64,000 nucleotides of DNA from UMGS1908 sp045655005 (GTDB lineage: Bacteria; Bacillota; Clostridia; Christensenellales; UBA1242), in the NCBI GenBank assembly GCA_045655005.1, contig JAZOOJ010000007.1, forward strand, positions 277,555 through 341,554. The letters are read 5' to 3'. Of the stretch, positions 42,997 to 52,544 are shown piece after piece; positions within the stretch are counted from its first letter, which is position 1, and each line of letters begins with the position of its first letter. A program made the position numbers and the translations under genes. A model generated the notes under the pieces. That model was not told the DNA's origin. It worked only from the letters and a program-made list of their open reading frames with translations, and searched no databases.

Positions 42997-43671
42997 ATGG
43001 ATAAAAAGACTGAAAAGGGAGACCTTGGCAAGGTTCTTTCTTGTGTAAGGCTAGCACTTTGCAACGAATCTATTGCCGATATGGCAGAAACTCTTGGCAT
43101 TTCGCCAACTTATTTAAACTCTATCGAGTGCAACATCAGACCGTGTACTTTTAAAATTTTGGAATCTATATTTGTTAATTACGTAGAACTAAAAGAAATA
43201 AAAGATTTAAATATGGATATTTTTTCACCACAAAATGTATTTAATTGCGCTTGGAATTGTGGGCTTTACTCAACTCTTGGAATACCGTTGTCTGCTTCGC
43301 AAGTTTTTAAAGTTTTACAATCAAGAGTTAAAAAGCAAAAATCTTCAACTGAAATCAATAAATCTACTTGGCTTCAAAAAGTTTACTCAAACCCAGAAAA
43401 TTATATGTCTGTGCCTGCCAAGTATTTTATAGACGAACAATTTGTTGAGGATATTCAACAAGCTGTTAGATTTGCTCTTTTACAAAATATTAACAACGCA
43501 ACGGAATCAACCCAAAACTTTGAATTAAAGGTATCTGAAATTTTTAATAATATTACAAAAAAGACTACAAAGTCCATAATTAAATGTGGTCAAACGCTAG
43601 AAAATATGAAAAAATTTGCAAAAGACTTATCGTCTGTAAAAATTAAAAAAGTTAACTTAAACATCGTTTAA
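42997..43671 (+). CDS. XRE-like helix-turn-helix protein, 224 aa
   Basis: The start at MDKKTEKG is chosen for GGGGGA upstream. Residues about 10-60 (LGKVLSCVRLALCNESIADMAETLGISPTYLNSIECNIRPCTF) form a Cro/CI helix-turn-helix. The remaining 160 residues are mostly helical and unrecognised (SQVFKVLQSRVKKQKSS; TKKTTKSIIKCGQTLENMKKF). It may autoregulate through the dyad in its promoter. A 31-codon ORF follows in the same operon. Confidence 0.7.
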   Translation: MDKKTEKGDLGKVLSCVRLALCNESIADMAETLGISPTYLNSIECNIRPCTFKILESIFVNYVELKEIKDLNMDIFSPQNVFNCAWNCGLYSTLGIPLSASQVFKVLQSRVKKQKSSTEINKSTWLQKVYSNPENYMSVPAKYFIDEQFVEDIQQAVRFALLQNINNATESTQNFELKVSEIFNNITKKTTKSIIKCGQTLENMKKFAKDLSSVKIKKVNLNIV

Positions 43672-43691
43672 TTTAACAGAAAGGAGCTTTT

Positions 43692-43787
43692 ATGACAAAC
43701 GAAGAATTATCAAAACTAATTGAAGAACACTATAAAAAATTAAAAGACAAAACTAAAGACAATTATAAAAAAATTAATAAAGTTTAA
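43692..43787 (+). CDS. Lysine-rich small protein, 31 aa
   Basis: An ORF starting 20 bases after the XRE gene has a clear AAGGAG ribosome binding site and encodes a highly charged helix (MTNEELSKLIEEHYKKLKDK ... KKINKV). It ends before a strong terminator. Function is unknown; it could be a partner of the XRE protein. Confidence 0.5.
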   Translation: MTNEELSKLIEEHYKKLKDKTKDNYKKINKV

Positions 43788-43795
43788 TAAAAAGG

Positions 43796-43827
43796 AAAAC
43801 GATTGCAAAAATAATTGCAATCGTTTT
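43796..43827. terminator. Bidirectional terminator
   Basis: A perfect 13-bp stem AAAACGATTGCAA / TTGCAATCGTTTT with loop AAATAA. Confidence 0.88.
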
Positions 43828-43831
43828 TGTT

Positions 43832-45097
43832 TTAGTTAGTTAATCTTTCTCTCATACGCTTTTTATATGCCTCTACTCCTGGCTGATTAAATGGATTAAC
43901 TCCCAACATATATGCAGAAACAGCACACGCCGTTTCAAAGAAGAAGACAAGTTCGCCAAACGTTTCATCATTTAGCACATCAATTTTAATCTGAACAACT
44001 GGAACTTTTCCATAAAAATGAGCATCAACAACTCCGTCCATTGCCGATTTATTTATTTCACTTAAAAGTTTGCCTTCTAAATAACCAATCGGAGATTCAG
44101 GTGTTATATTTTCAAGCCTTAAATCTTCTTCTGGCGATTTAACTTCCAACATTGTTTCAAACATTATTGGACTACCCTCTTGCACAAATTGTCCAAGTGA
44201 ATGCAAATCAGTAGAATATCTTGCAGTTGAAACAAATAACCCTTTGCCATCTTTACCTTCACTTTCTGCAAACAATTGCTGATGCCACATCATAAGCCCT
44301 AACATTCTATCATCAAAAGTTGTAGTTAACTCCACTTGCTTTTTAGATTTTTTGTGCAAAATATATCTTGCAACAGCATATTTATATGCAGGATTTGACT
44401 CGGTATCAAATTCAAAACAATAATCATAGGCTTCTTTTGCACCAATCATTACCTTTTCAATATTAATACCAGCAACACTCATAGGAAGAAGTCCAACAGG
44501 CGTTAACACGCTGTATCTTCCGCCAACATTTCGTGGCAGAACTAAGCTTTGATAACCTTCCTTGGAGCAAAGCTCTCTTAAATAACCCTTTTCGTAATCA
44601 GTTGTAACTACTATACGGCTTTTATACTCATCTCTCTTTTTATATCGCTTTTTCATATATGCTTCAATCAATTCAAAAGCAATTAGTGTTTCAGTTGTTG
44701 TTCCACTTTTTGAAATTACATTCACACAGATCTCTTTTTGCTTCATTTCTTCAAGTGTTTTTATTAATTCATACGCATTATAATCTAAACCAAGAAATTT
44801 AACCTCTGTTTTTGTATGCCTTTTTAACATCTTTATGGCAGAGTATGCACCAAGATATGAACCTCCAATTCCAACAACAATTAAGCAATCACATTTATCC
44901 TGAATATCTTTTGCTATTTTTTTAATATTTGAGATATCAGTTTTCGATGTCGTCGTTGGTAAATCTACCCAGCCTGTTCCAATACTTCTGTCAAGTGCAC
45001 GAAGATTATCGTGTGCTTTTCTTACAAGCTTTAAAATTGGTTTTGCTGTTAAATCCTTAGTTTTTAATCTTGTTTTTGAAATATCAATATCAATCAT
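43832..45097 (-). CDS. pgi: Glucose-6-phosphate isomerase
   Basis: This 421-residue glycolytic enzyme interconverts glucose 6-phosphate and fructose 6-phosphate. It has the sugar-phosphate-binding VVGIGGSYLGAYSA, SKSGTTTETL, and the family signature PRNVGGRYSVLTPVGLLP. The catalytic glutamate and histidine are expected in the FVQEGSP and MWHQQLFAESEGK regions. It is slightly shorter than the usual Bacillus enzyme (about 450 residues). GGAGG precedes the start. Confidence 0.95.
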   Translation of the reverse strand: MIDIDISKTRLKTKDLTAKPILKLVRKAHDNLRALDRSIGTGWVDLPTTTSKTDISNIKKIAKDIQDKCDCLIVVGIGGSYLGAYSAIKMLKRHTKTEVKFLGLDYNAYELIKTLEEMKQKEICVNVISKSGTTTETLIAFELIEAYMKKRYKKRDEYKSRIVVTTDYEKGYLRELCSKEGYQSLVLPRNVGGRYSVLTPVGLLPMSVAGINIEKVMIGAKEAYDYCFEFDTESNPAYKYAVARYILHKKSKKQVELTTTFDDRMLGLMMWHQQLFAESEGKDGKGLFVSTARYSTDLHSLGQFVQEGSPIMFETMLEVKSPEEDLRLENITPESPIGYLEGKLLSEINKSAMDGVVDAHFYGKVPVVQIKIDVLNDETFGELVFFFETACAVSAYMLGVNPFNQPGVEAYKKRMRERLTN

Positions 45098-45198
45098 AAA
45101 TTAACCTCCGTGTTTTAGTAATATTTTACCACATTTTAAAGCAATTAGCCAAGTGCAAAATTAATTTAAATTGATAATTTTAACAAAAAAATAAAAAA

Positions 45199-45224
45199 CA
45201 CCCAAGATTTTACCATCTTGGGTG
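45199..45224 (-). terminator. Terminator of the YhhN-family gene
   Basis: CACCCAAGAT / ATCTTGGGTG stem with loop TTTACC; T-run on the - strand. Confidence 0.85.
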
Positions 45225-45239
45225 AAAGTTAATTAGTTT

Positions 45240-45929
45240 TTACAAATATAATACGCCAACAATTAATACTTGTGCACCATAATATAATATATGATTCAAA
45301 GCAACAAAAAGTTTATTATCTTCTTTGTTTCCGTCTCCAAAAAATTGCATTGATAATACCAAATCACTAAGTAAAAAACTTACAAGTCCAAGCATCATAT
45401 AAATTGATAAATTATGGTTAATATATGACATTATTGCTAACATCATTGTAAATGTTAGTTGTATGCAATATAGAAATGATTGCCATTTACACTTTCCAAA
45501 ATCCAACTTCATTGGCTTTGCTAACACAAAGAATAATATTACCGAAAAAGCAATAGCAACTCCTATTGACACCAATGCGTCAGTAAATATATTAACTCTT
45601 CCTACCATTTTCAAAATAGCAATAATGTACATTATATGCCCTAACGCAAAACAAGCCATTCCTGCATTAAAATATGAAAGTTTTTCTTCTGTGTACATTT
45701 TTCTTAGTTCAATAAATATATCTCCAAGCATTCCACATATTAAACCTATTAAAATATACATACTATAATAGTAATAACCTGCACCAAACGCCAAAACTGC
45801 ACCTACTACAAAACCAAGCGAAGCCATGGTCTTTGCAAAAATTGCACCTTTGCCATTTTGTAAAAACCTACACGAAATAAAACAGGCAACCAAAAATACC
45901 ATCATAACACAAAAAACAGCATATGTCAT
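45240..45929 (-). CDS. YhhN/TMEM86-family membrane protein (lysoplasmalogenase-like)
   Basis: This 229-residue protein has about eight spans and the conserved acid of the family in MLGDIFIELRK plus FALGHIMYI. In animals the family includes lysoplasmalogenase, which cleaves vinyl-ether lysolipids. In anaerobic bacteria with plasmalogens a similar lipid role is plausible but unproven. The start is the ATG at 45929 with GAGGTG six bases upstream; the GTG three codons earlier lacks one. Confidence 0.72.
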   Translation of the reverse strand: MTYAVFCVMMVFLVACFISCRFLQNGKGAIFAKTMASLGFVVGAVLAFGAGYYYYSMYILIGLICGMLGDIFIELRKMYTEEKLSYFNAGMACFALGHIMYIIAILKMVGRVNIFTDALVSIGVAIAFSVILFFVLAKPMKLDFGKCKWQSFLYCIQLTFTMMLAIMSYINHNLSIYMMLGLVSFLLSDLVLSMQFFGDGNKEDNKLFVALNHILYYGAQVLIVGVLYL

Positions 45930-45969
45930 ATCTTTCACCTCATACTAATTATTGGATTTAATTAGAAGA

Positions 45970-46009
45970 AAAATTCCCAAAAATTTAAAAATAATTTTTT
46001 GGGAATTTT
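45970..46009 (-). terminator. Terminator of the HU gene
   Basis: AAATTCCCAAAAA and TTTTTTGGGAATTT pair directly after the hup stop codon. Confidence 0.75.
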
Positions 46010-46017
46010 AATTTAGA

Positions 46018-46293
46018 TTACTTAGCCAATTCTTCTTTAAAGTTCTTTCCAAACTTCAATGATGGAGAAACAGTAGCAGGAACCTCAACCTTTTCTTTTG
46101 TTCTTGGGTTGATTGCTGTACGAGCTTCTCTCTTCTTAGTACTGAATGTACCAAATCCTACCAAAGAAACCTTTTCTCCTGACGCAAGAGTCTCTTTCAA
46201 TACATCAACGAAAGCCTCATAAAGAATTCCTGTGTCCTTGATTGTCATACCAGCCTTGTCTGCAACGGCTCTTAGCATTTCTTGTTTGTTCAT
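46018..46293 (-). CDS. hup: HU-family DNA-binding protein
   Basis: This 91-residue nucleoid protein has the HU fold: helices NKQEMLRAVADKAGMTIKDT, the core GEKVSLVGFGTFSTKKREAR and the DNA-arm INPRTKEKVEVPATVSPSLKFGKNFK. The arm motif departs slightly from the common RNPQTGE. It bends and compacts DNA and may assist oriC. AAGGAGG precedes the start, and a palindrome lies upstream of it. Confidence 0.95.
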   Translation of the reverse strand: MNKQEMLRAVADKAGMTIKDTGILYEAFVDVLKETLASGEKVSLVGFGTFSTKKREARTAINPRTKEKVEVPATVSPSLKFGKNFKEELAK

Positions 46294-46334
46294 TAATTTT
46301 TCCTCCTTGATAGTTAAAGATTTCCTTAACTATA

Positions 46335-46353
46335 TTTAGTGTATCACACTAAA
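46335..46353 (-). promoter_or_regulatory. Palindromic operator upstream of hup
   Basis: TTTAGTGT-ATC-ACACTAAA is a perfect 8+8 inverted repeat. It overlaps a plausible - strand promoter (TTGCTT, 18 bases, TACACT). The rest of the gap to gyrA (46354-46595) is AT-rich with nothing else clear. Confidence 0.5.
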
Positions 46354-46595
46354 TCCGCTAAAAGCAAGCAATTTAAAGGGTTTTTTATTATTTTTTTATA
46401 ATGATAAAATCTACTTACTATATTTAATTATAGCTAATTATTATAACAAGTATATTTTCTCTTTCATTCTTAAATTCATTCTTAAAATTTACAAATTGAC
46501 ACATATGTAATAAAAATTAGTTTTAAACATAAATTTCAAAATTGTTAAAAATCCACAGTAAGTTATGGCATTTTACAATTTTTGCCACAAAAAAA

Positions 46596-46626
46596 TAGAC
46601 GGCGTTTATTTTTAAAACGTCGTCTA
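46596..46626. terminator. Terminator of gyrA
   Basis: TAGACGGCGTTT / AAACGTCGTCTA with one G-T pair. The A-run at its left gives a T-tract on the - strand. Confidence 0.8.
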
Positions 46627-46653
46627 TTAAAACTTAATTAACATATAAGCAAA

Positions 46654-49170
46654 TTAAATTTCCTCTGGTGCAATTGGCATACTATCGTCAATATCGTCAC
46701 CCGATACATCCTCAGCATATCCATCAGCCACTGCAACGCAAACAACTTTATTTTCTGGAGTAAGTTTCATTATTCTTACACCAACCGTTCCACGTCCAAT
46801 AACATTAATATATTTTGCACGAGTTCTTATAATTACACCGTTTGAAGCAATAAGCATAATGTCTTCATCTTCTGAAACTTGTTTCATATTAACAAGTTTT
46901 CCAGTTTTTTCGTTAAACACACCAGCCTTAACTCCCTTACCTCCACGAATTTGAAGCCTATAATCTTCTGGGTCAGTACGCTTACCAAATCCATTTTCAG
47001 TAACAGTTAATATTGTATGATTTGGCTTAACTGCAATCATATCAACAATATAATCTTCGCCTTCAAGTTGAATACACTTAACTCCTCTTGTATCACGAGA
47101 AAGAGTTCTGATTTCTTCTTCGCTAAACTTAATACATTTACCCTCACGAGAAGCAAGTAAAATCTCATCACGTCCTGAGGTTATTTGTACAGAAATCAAT
47201 TCATCACCTTCATCAAGATTAATTGCAATCTTTCCAACTTTTCTTATTTTTCTGTATTCATCAAGACTTGTCTTTTTAACAATACCCTTTCTTGTTGCCT
47301 GTATTAAATTACCTTCCATATCATCAGTTACTGGGATAATGGCTGTTACTTTTTCATCCTCTGTTAAATTTAATAGGTTTATAATAGCTCTGCCCTTTGC
47401 AACTTTTTGACCTTCTGGAATCTCATAACCCTTTATTGAATAAACTTTACCCTTATTTGTAAAGAACATAATGTCATTATGAGTATTTGTAATAAACATA
47501 TTTTCAACAAAGTCTTCTTCTTTTGGCTTATGAGCAATCATACCCTTTCCGCCACGCTTTTGAGCTTTGTATTCACTTACTGGAACACGCTTTATGTAAC
47601 CATAGTGAGTCATAGAAACAACAACATCATCTTTTTCAATTAAATCTGCAATATCTATTTCACTGTAATCAGTAACAATTTCAGATTTTCTTTCATCGCC
47701 GTAGCGTTCTCTTATGTCAATAATTTCAGTTTTAACTATATCACAAACTTTTTCATCTGAAGCCAATATAGATTTTAATTCCGCAATAGTTTTTTCAAGT
47801 TCTGATAATTCGTTTTTCAATTTTTCAACTTCTAAAGAAGTCAATCTTTGTAAACGCATATCCAAAATAGCACCACTTTGCTTTTCTGACAAATGGAAAC
47901 TTGCCTGCAATCTGTCAGATGCTTCATACCTATCAGCCGATGACTTTATAATTTTAATAACTTCATCAATATTCGCTAATGCAACAACCAAACCTTGAAC
48001 AATGTGCTCACGTTCTTCAGCTCTGTTTAAATCATATTTTGTTCTTCTTACAACAACTTCTTTTTGATGCTCTATATAATGATATAATATTTCTTTTAGA
48101 TTTAAAACTTTTGGTTCATTATTGACAAGAGCCAAGAAAATAATACCATAAGATGATTGAAGAGCTGTGTGTTTATACAACATATTTAATACTACATTTG
48201 GCTGAACATCACGTCTTACTTCAATTACAATTCTCATTCCCTTTCGGTCTGATTCTTCTTTAATATCAGTAATGCCTTCGATTTTTTTATTTTTAACAAG
48301 GTTTGCAATATTCATTATTAACTCCGCCTTGTTAACTTGATAAGGTATCTCTGTTACAATAATACGGCTTTTGCCATTTGGTTCTTCTTCGATTTCTGTT
48401 TTTGCACGAACAACAATTCCGCCACGACCAGTCTTGTATGCTTGACGAATTGCCACCCTACCCATAATCAATCCACCAGTTGGATAGTCTGGTGCAGGTA
48501 TGTAATTCATCAACTCATCCACAGTTATCTCTGGATTTTCAATCTGTGCAACAATTGCATTACAAACTTCTGTTAAGTTATGAGGAGGAATATTGGTTGC
48601 CATACCAACAGCTATACCATCTGATCCATTTACTAAAATATTAGGAAATCTTGATGGCAATACGCAAGGTTGTTGAAGTGTTTCATCAAAGTTTGGATAA
48701 AAATCAACTGTATTTTTATCTATTTCTCGAAGCATTTCACCAGCAATTTTTGTAAGCCTTGCTTCAGTATAACGCTGAGCCGCAGGAGAGTCTCCATCAA
48801 CCGACCCAAAGTTTCCTTGACCATCAACAAGAGTATATCTTATTGAAAAGTTTTGAGCAAGACGAACTAAGGCTGAATAAACAGCACTGTCACCATGTGG
48901 GTGATATTTACCAAGAACGTCACCGACGATTCTTGCAGATTTTCTGTGTGGTTTATCATTAAACAACCCTAATTCACTCATAGAATAAAGAATTCTTCTG
49001 TGAACTGGCTTCAATCCATCTCTTACATCTGGAATAGCTCTTGTTACGTTAACCGCCATAGCATATGCTATAAACGATTTTTTCATTTCATCATTAATTT
49101 CTACATCAATATACCTAGTATTATCTACTATCTTTTCGTGCTCTGCACTATAATCTTTCTTTTTTGCCAT
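46654..49170 (-). CDS. gyrA: DNA gyrase subunit A
   Basis: This 838-residue breakage-reunion subunit of gyrase has the catalytic tyrosine Y134 in AAQRYTEARL, the GyrA-box QKRGGKG near residue 530 and six C-terminal beta-pinwheel repeats. The quinolone-determining helix reads HPHGDSAVYSALV: S95 matches E. coli S83, but the acidic D87 position is S99. The start lies 10 bases after gyrB with AGGAG, so both are one operon. Length is normal. Confidence 0.97.
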   Translation of the reverse strand: MAKKKDYSAEHEKIVDNTRYIDVEINDEMKKSFIAYAMAVNVTRAIPDVRDGLKPVHRRILYSMSELGLFNDKPHRKSARIVGDVLGKYHPHGDSAVYSALVRLAQNFSIRYTLVDGQGNFGSVDGDSPAAQRYTEARLTKIAGEMLREIDKNTVDFYPNFDETLQQPCVLPSRFPNILVNGSDGIAVGMATNIPPHNLTEVCNAIVAQIENPEITVDELMNYIPAPDYPTGGLIMGRVAIRQAYKTGRGGIVVRAKTEIEEEPNGKSRIIVTEIPYQVNKAELIMNIANLVKNKKIEGITDIKEESDRKGMRIVIEVRRDVQPNVVLNMLYKHTALQSSYGIIFLALVNNEPKVLNLKEILYHYIEHQKEVVVRRTKYDLNRAEEREHIVQGLVVALANIDEVIKIIKSSADRYEASDRLQASFHLSEKQSGAILDMRLQRLTSLEVEKLKNELSELEKTIAELKSILASDEKVCDIVKTEIIDIRERYGDERKSEIVTDYSEIDIADLIEKDDVVVSMTHYGYIKRVPVSEYKAQKRGGKGMIAHKPKEEDFVENMFITNTHNDIMFFTNKGKVYSIKGYEIPEGQKVAKGRAIINLLNLTEDEKVTAIIPVTDDMEGNLIQATRKGIVKKTSLDEYRKIRKVGKIAINLDEGDELISVQITSGRDEILLASREGKCIKFSEEEIRTLSRDTRGVKCIQLEGEDYIVDMIAVKPNHTILTVTENGFGKRTDPEDYRLQIRGGKGVKAGVFNEKTGKLVNMKQVSEDEDIMLIASNGVIIRTRAKYINVIGRGTVGVRIMKLTPENKVVCVAVADGYAEDVSGDDIDDSMPIAPEEI

Positions 49171-49180
49171 ATCTCATCTC

Positions 49181-51085
49181 CTACACATCAAGGTCGGTTA
49201 CGAGTCTTGCATTTTGCTCAATAAATTCACGACGTAATTCTGGACTCTCTCCCATTAGCATTGTGAAAATTTGGTCAGCCTCGTAAGCATCTCTCATATT
49301 TATTCTTATTAATGTACGATTTTCAGGACTCATAGTTGTTTGCCATAATTGTTCGTCTGACATTTCCCCAAGACCTTTATATCTTTGAACTTCTGTTCCC
49401 TTTCTTCCAATTTCTTCAAGTTTTTGGTTAAGTTCTTCATCACTATAACAATAATACTCTTGTTTGTTTTTTGAGATTTTGTAAAGAGGTGGCATAGCCG
49501 CATATACATGTCCTTCTTCTAAAAGTGGACGCATATACCTGTAAAAGAATGTTAAAAGCAATATTCTTATATGGCTTCCATCGACATCGGCATCGGTCAT
49601 ACAAATAATTTTATCATATTTAATTTTTGTTACATCAAAATCGTTACCAACACCAGCACCAATTGCTGTTATCATTGATTTTATTTCATTATTTTCTAAT
49701 ACTTTATTGATACGTGATTTTTCTACGTTTAAAATTTTACCACGTAATGGCAAAATCGCTTGAAATCTTCTATCTCTTCCTTGCTTAGCTGTTCCACCCG
49801 CGCTATCACCCTCGACTATGTACATTTCACATAGCTTTGGATCCCTTTCAGAACAATCAGCAAGTTTACCTGGGAGTGCATTTGTTTCCAAAACGCCCTT
49901 TCTTCTAGTAAGTTCTCTGGCATTTCTTGCAGCTTCTCTGGCTCTTTGACTTGTAATTGACTTTAAAATCAATTCCTTAGCTTCTTTTGGATGTTCTTCC
50001 ATAAAGTCGCCAAAACCTTCTGCCATTGCTTTTTCAACAGCACCTCTTATTTCACTGTTGCCAAGTTTTGTTTTTGTTTGTCCTTCGAATTGTGGATTTG
50101 ATAACTTAACTGAAATTACAGCGGTTAATCCTTCACGAACGTCATCACCACTTAGTTTTTCAGATTGCTTTATCATATTAAACTTAGTTGCATATTCATT
50201 TACGATTTTTGTAATGGCATTCCTGAAACCAACTACATGAGTTCCACCTTCTTCGGTGTTAATATTATTTGCATATGCATATAAATTTTCACTATAACTA
50301 TCATTATATTGAAATGCAATCTCAATTTCGCCTTCTTTTAATTCTTTATCAATATATACAGGCTCTGCAAATATATTTTCTTTATTCTTATTAAGATTTT
50401 TAACGAATTCTAAAATTCCGCCTTCATAATGCATAACCTCTTGTTTATCTGATCTATGGTCAATTGCAGTAATTGTTATTCCTTTATTTAAGAATGCTAA
50501 TTCACGAAGTCTGGTTTTGATTGTGTCAAAATTAAATTCAGTAGTTTCAAAAATTTCACTATCTGGCATAAATGTAACTTTTGTACCAGTTTTATCAGCA
50601 TCACCAACAACTGCTAATGCACGTTGTGGAATACCTCTGTTATAAGTTTGTTTAAAATGCTTACCATTTTGCCAAACTTCAACGTCCAACCATTCTGACA
50701 AAGCGTTTACACAAGAAACACCAACGCCGTGAAGTCCGCCCGAAATTTTATAGCCTCCATCTCCAAACTTTCCGCCAGCGTGCAATTTAGTTAAAACTAC
50801 TTCAACCGCACTTTTTCCTTCTTTCTTTATAATACCTGTTGGAATACCTCTTCCATTATCAAGAACCGAACACGAACCATCTTTGTTGATTTCGATTACT
50901 ATACTGTCACAATAACCTGCCAACGCTTCGTCAATACTGTTGTCAACAACTTCTTGAACAAGATGATGTAATCCCCTTTCATCAGTCGACCCGATATACA
51001 TACCCGGACGCTTTCTTACCGGCTCTAAACCCTCAAGGACCTGTATGTCCTTCTCGGTATAATCGCCACCGCTTTTTTGTGCCAT
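49181..51085 (-). CDS. gyrB: DNA gyrase subunit B
   Basis: This 634-residue ATPase subunit has the GHKL site (DNSIDEALAGYCD; DNGRGIPTG; GGLHGVGVSCVNALS), the transducer domain and the TOPRIM motifs EGDSAGG and DADVDGSHI. A C-terminal YKGLGEM block follows. AGGAGAGG precedes the start. An extended -10 (TGCTATAAT on the - strand, 51122-51130) lies about 40 bases upstream. It is separated from recF by a terminator. Confidence 0.97.
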   Translation of the reverse strand: MAQKSGGDYTEKDIQVLEGLEPVRKRPGMYIGSTDERGLHHLVQEVVDNSIDEALAGYCDSIVIEINKDGSCSVLDNGRGIPTGIIKKEGKSAVEVVLTKLHAGGKFGDGGYKISGGLHGVGVSCVNALSEWLDVEVWQNGKHFKQTYNRGIPQRALAVVGDADKTGTKVTFMPDSEIFETTEFNFDTIKTRLRELAFLNKGITITAIDHRSDKQEVMHYEGGILEFVKNLNKNKENIFAEPVYIDKELKEGEIEIAFQYNDSYSENLYAYANNINTEEGGTHVVGFRNAITKIVNEYATKFNMIKQSEKLSGDDVREGLTAVISVKLSNPQFEGQTKTKLGNSEIRGAVEKAMAEGFGDFMEEHPKEAKELILKSITSQRAREAARNARELTRRKGVLETNALPGKLADCSERDPKLCEMYIVEGDSAGGTAKQGRDRRFQAILPLRGKILNVEKSRINKVLENNEIKSMITAIGAGVGNDFDVTKIKYDKIICMTDADVDGSHIRILLLTFFYRYMRPLLEEGHVYAAMPPLYKISKNKQEYYCYSDEELNQKLEEIGRKGTEVQRYKGLGEMSDEQLWQTTMSPENRTLIRINMRDAYEADQIFTMLMGESPELRREFIEQNARLVTDLDV

Positions 51086-51121
51086 TTTTACCTCTCCTGT
51101 ATTTCAAAATTTTACAAGCAT

Positions 51122-51130
51122 ATTATAGCA
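51122..51130 (-). promoter_or_regulatory. Extended -10 promoter of gyrBA
   Basis: TGCTATAAT on the - strand matches TGnTATAAT. The -35 region is poor. Confidence 0.5.
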
Positions 51131-51237
51131 TAACTTAATAAAAAAGAAAAGCATTTTTAAAAAGTTTTTTAAATTAGCCCCAAATTTGCGGTTTTTTGAC
51201 AAGTATATACTGACTCGAAAAATCTATCGCATTAAAA

Positions 51238-51259
51238 AACACCCAATATAATGGGTGTT
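51238..51259 (-). terminator. Terminator of recF
   Basis: AACACCCA / TGGGTGTT stem, T-run on the - strand. It separates recF from gyrBA transcription. Confidence 0.8.
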
Positions 51260-51277
51260 ATGATTAAATTTCCATTT

Positions 51278-52372
51278 TTAGTTTTCAATTGAAATTTTTG
51301 AATTTTTTATTCTAATTTTTGAGTGATTTAGCCCCCCTAAATTTTTAGAATTTGTGCTTGTTATAAATACCTGTTTTGTTGATAAATATTCCAATAATAG
51401 TCGTTGTCTTGACAAGTCAAGTTCACTAAATACATCATCTAAAATTAAGGTTGGTTCTTCACTTTCATCTTTAATTGTTTCCATTTCTGCAAGTTTCAAA
51501 GCAAGCACAACCGAGCGTTGTTGACCTTGTGAAGCATACGGTTTTACCTCTAAATTATTAATGTAAAATTTCAGGTCATCTCTATGAACACCAACAGAAG
51601 TATACCCTAGTTCAATATCTTTTGATCTTTGTGCCTTTAATTCATTCAAAAAATATTCGGTTTTTTCTTCCCTGCTTTCGCCATTAAGTCCTATGTATTC
51701 TATTGTAAGAAATTCATTCCCTGCTGACAATTTTTGCATTACATTTTTTGCATTATCAGAAATTTTTTTTACAAAATTTGCTCTTGCTTTTGAAATTTGA
51801 CTTCCTACCAACGCCAACTGTTCATCCCAAACATCTAATTCTATATGTAAGTTTTTAGAATTTTTTCCAAATTTCAATAGTTTATTTCTATTTTGTAAAA
51901 TTTTATCGTATCTATCTATTAAATCTGAATAAACCTTGCTTACTTGACAGATGTCAATATCTAAAAACTCACGCCTTACATCAGGTGCACCTTTTACCAA
52001 TTTTAATTCATCTGGCGAAAATACCACCGAATAAAAGTGGCTGTACATATCTTTTTTTTGCGATATTTTGTTTTCATTTACAAAAAAAGCATTTTCTCCT
52101 TCTCTATTAATTCTAAACCTAATTTTTTTCTTACCAAAATTTTCAGAAATTACATCGGCTTCAATTTCTGCAAATTCTTTATTTTCATTAATGCAATCAA
52201 CAAGTTTTGAATTTCTAAAAGATTTTAACGTTGAAATTATGTATATTGGTTCAACCAAGTTTGTTTTACCTTGCGCATTTTTACCAACTACATAATTAAT
52301 GTTTTCATTAAAGGAAACTTCGGCAAATTCATAACTTCTAAAATTTGTTAATTTTAATTTATCTATTTTCAT
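51278..52372 (-). CDS. recF: DNA repair/replication protein RecF
   Basis: This 364-residue SMC-like ATPase promotes RecA loading at gaps. Walker A is GKNAQGKTN, the signature YASQGQQRSVVLALKLAE and Walker B PTLILDDVFSELD. The N-terminal KLTNFRSYE is typical. The start is placed at MKIDKLK, where a weak GGTG precedes; the longer in-frame start adds MNIKRCE. It runs divergently from dnaA instead of following dnaN as in Bacillus. Confidence 0.94.
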   Translation of the reverse strand: MKIDKLKLTNFRSYEFAEVSFNENINYVVGKNAQGKTNLVEPIYIISTLKSFRNSKLVDCINENKEFAEIEADVISENFGKKKIRFRINREGENAFFVNENKISQKKDMYSHFYSVVFSPDELKLVKGAPDVRREFLDIDICQVSKVYSDLIDRYDKILQNRNKLLKFGKNSKNLHIELDVWDEQLALVGSQISKARANFVKKISDNAKNVMQKLSAGNEFLTIEYIGLNGESREEKTEYFLNELKAQRSKDIELGYTSVGVHRDDLKFYINNLEVKPYASQGQQRSVVLALKLAEMETIKDESEEPTLILDDVFSELDLSRQRLLLEYLSTKQVFITSTNSKNLGGLNHSKIRIKNSKISIEN

Positions 52373-52477
52373 TTCGCACCGCTTTATATTCAATTTATAT
52401 TATATATTTTACTAAAAAAAATATATATAATCAATTATTTATTTTAAATTATTTATATATTAATTATAATTTAATAC

Positions 52478-52506
52478 TTGCAAAATAATATATTTTTAGT
52501 TATAAT
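52478..52506 (+). promoter_or_regulatory. Promoter of dnaA
   Basis: TTGCAA (52478-52483) and TATAAT (52501-52506) are separated by 17 bases, within a very AT-rich recF-dnaA spacer. No convincing DnaA box was found in the spacer. Confidence 0.65.
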
Positions 52507-52544
52507 TAATATATAAATATACTGAAGGATAGACTGCAAATAAA

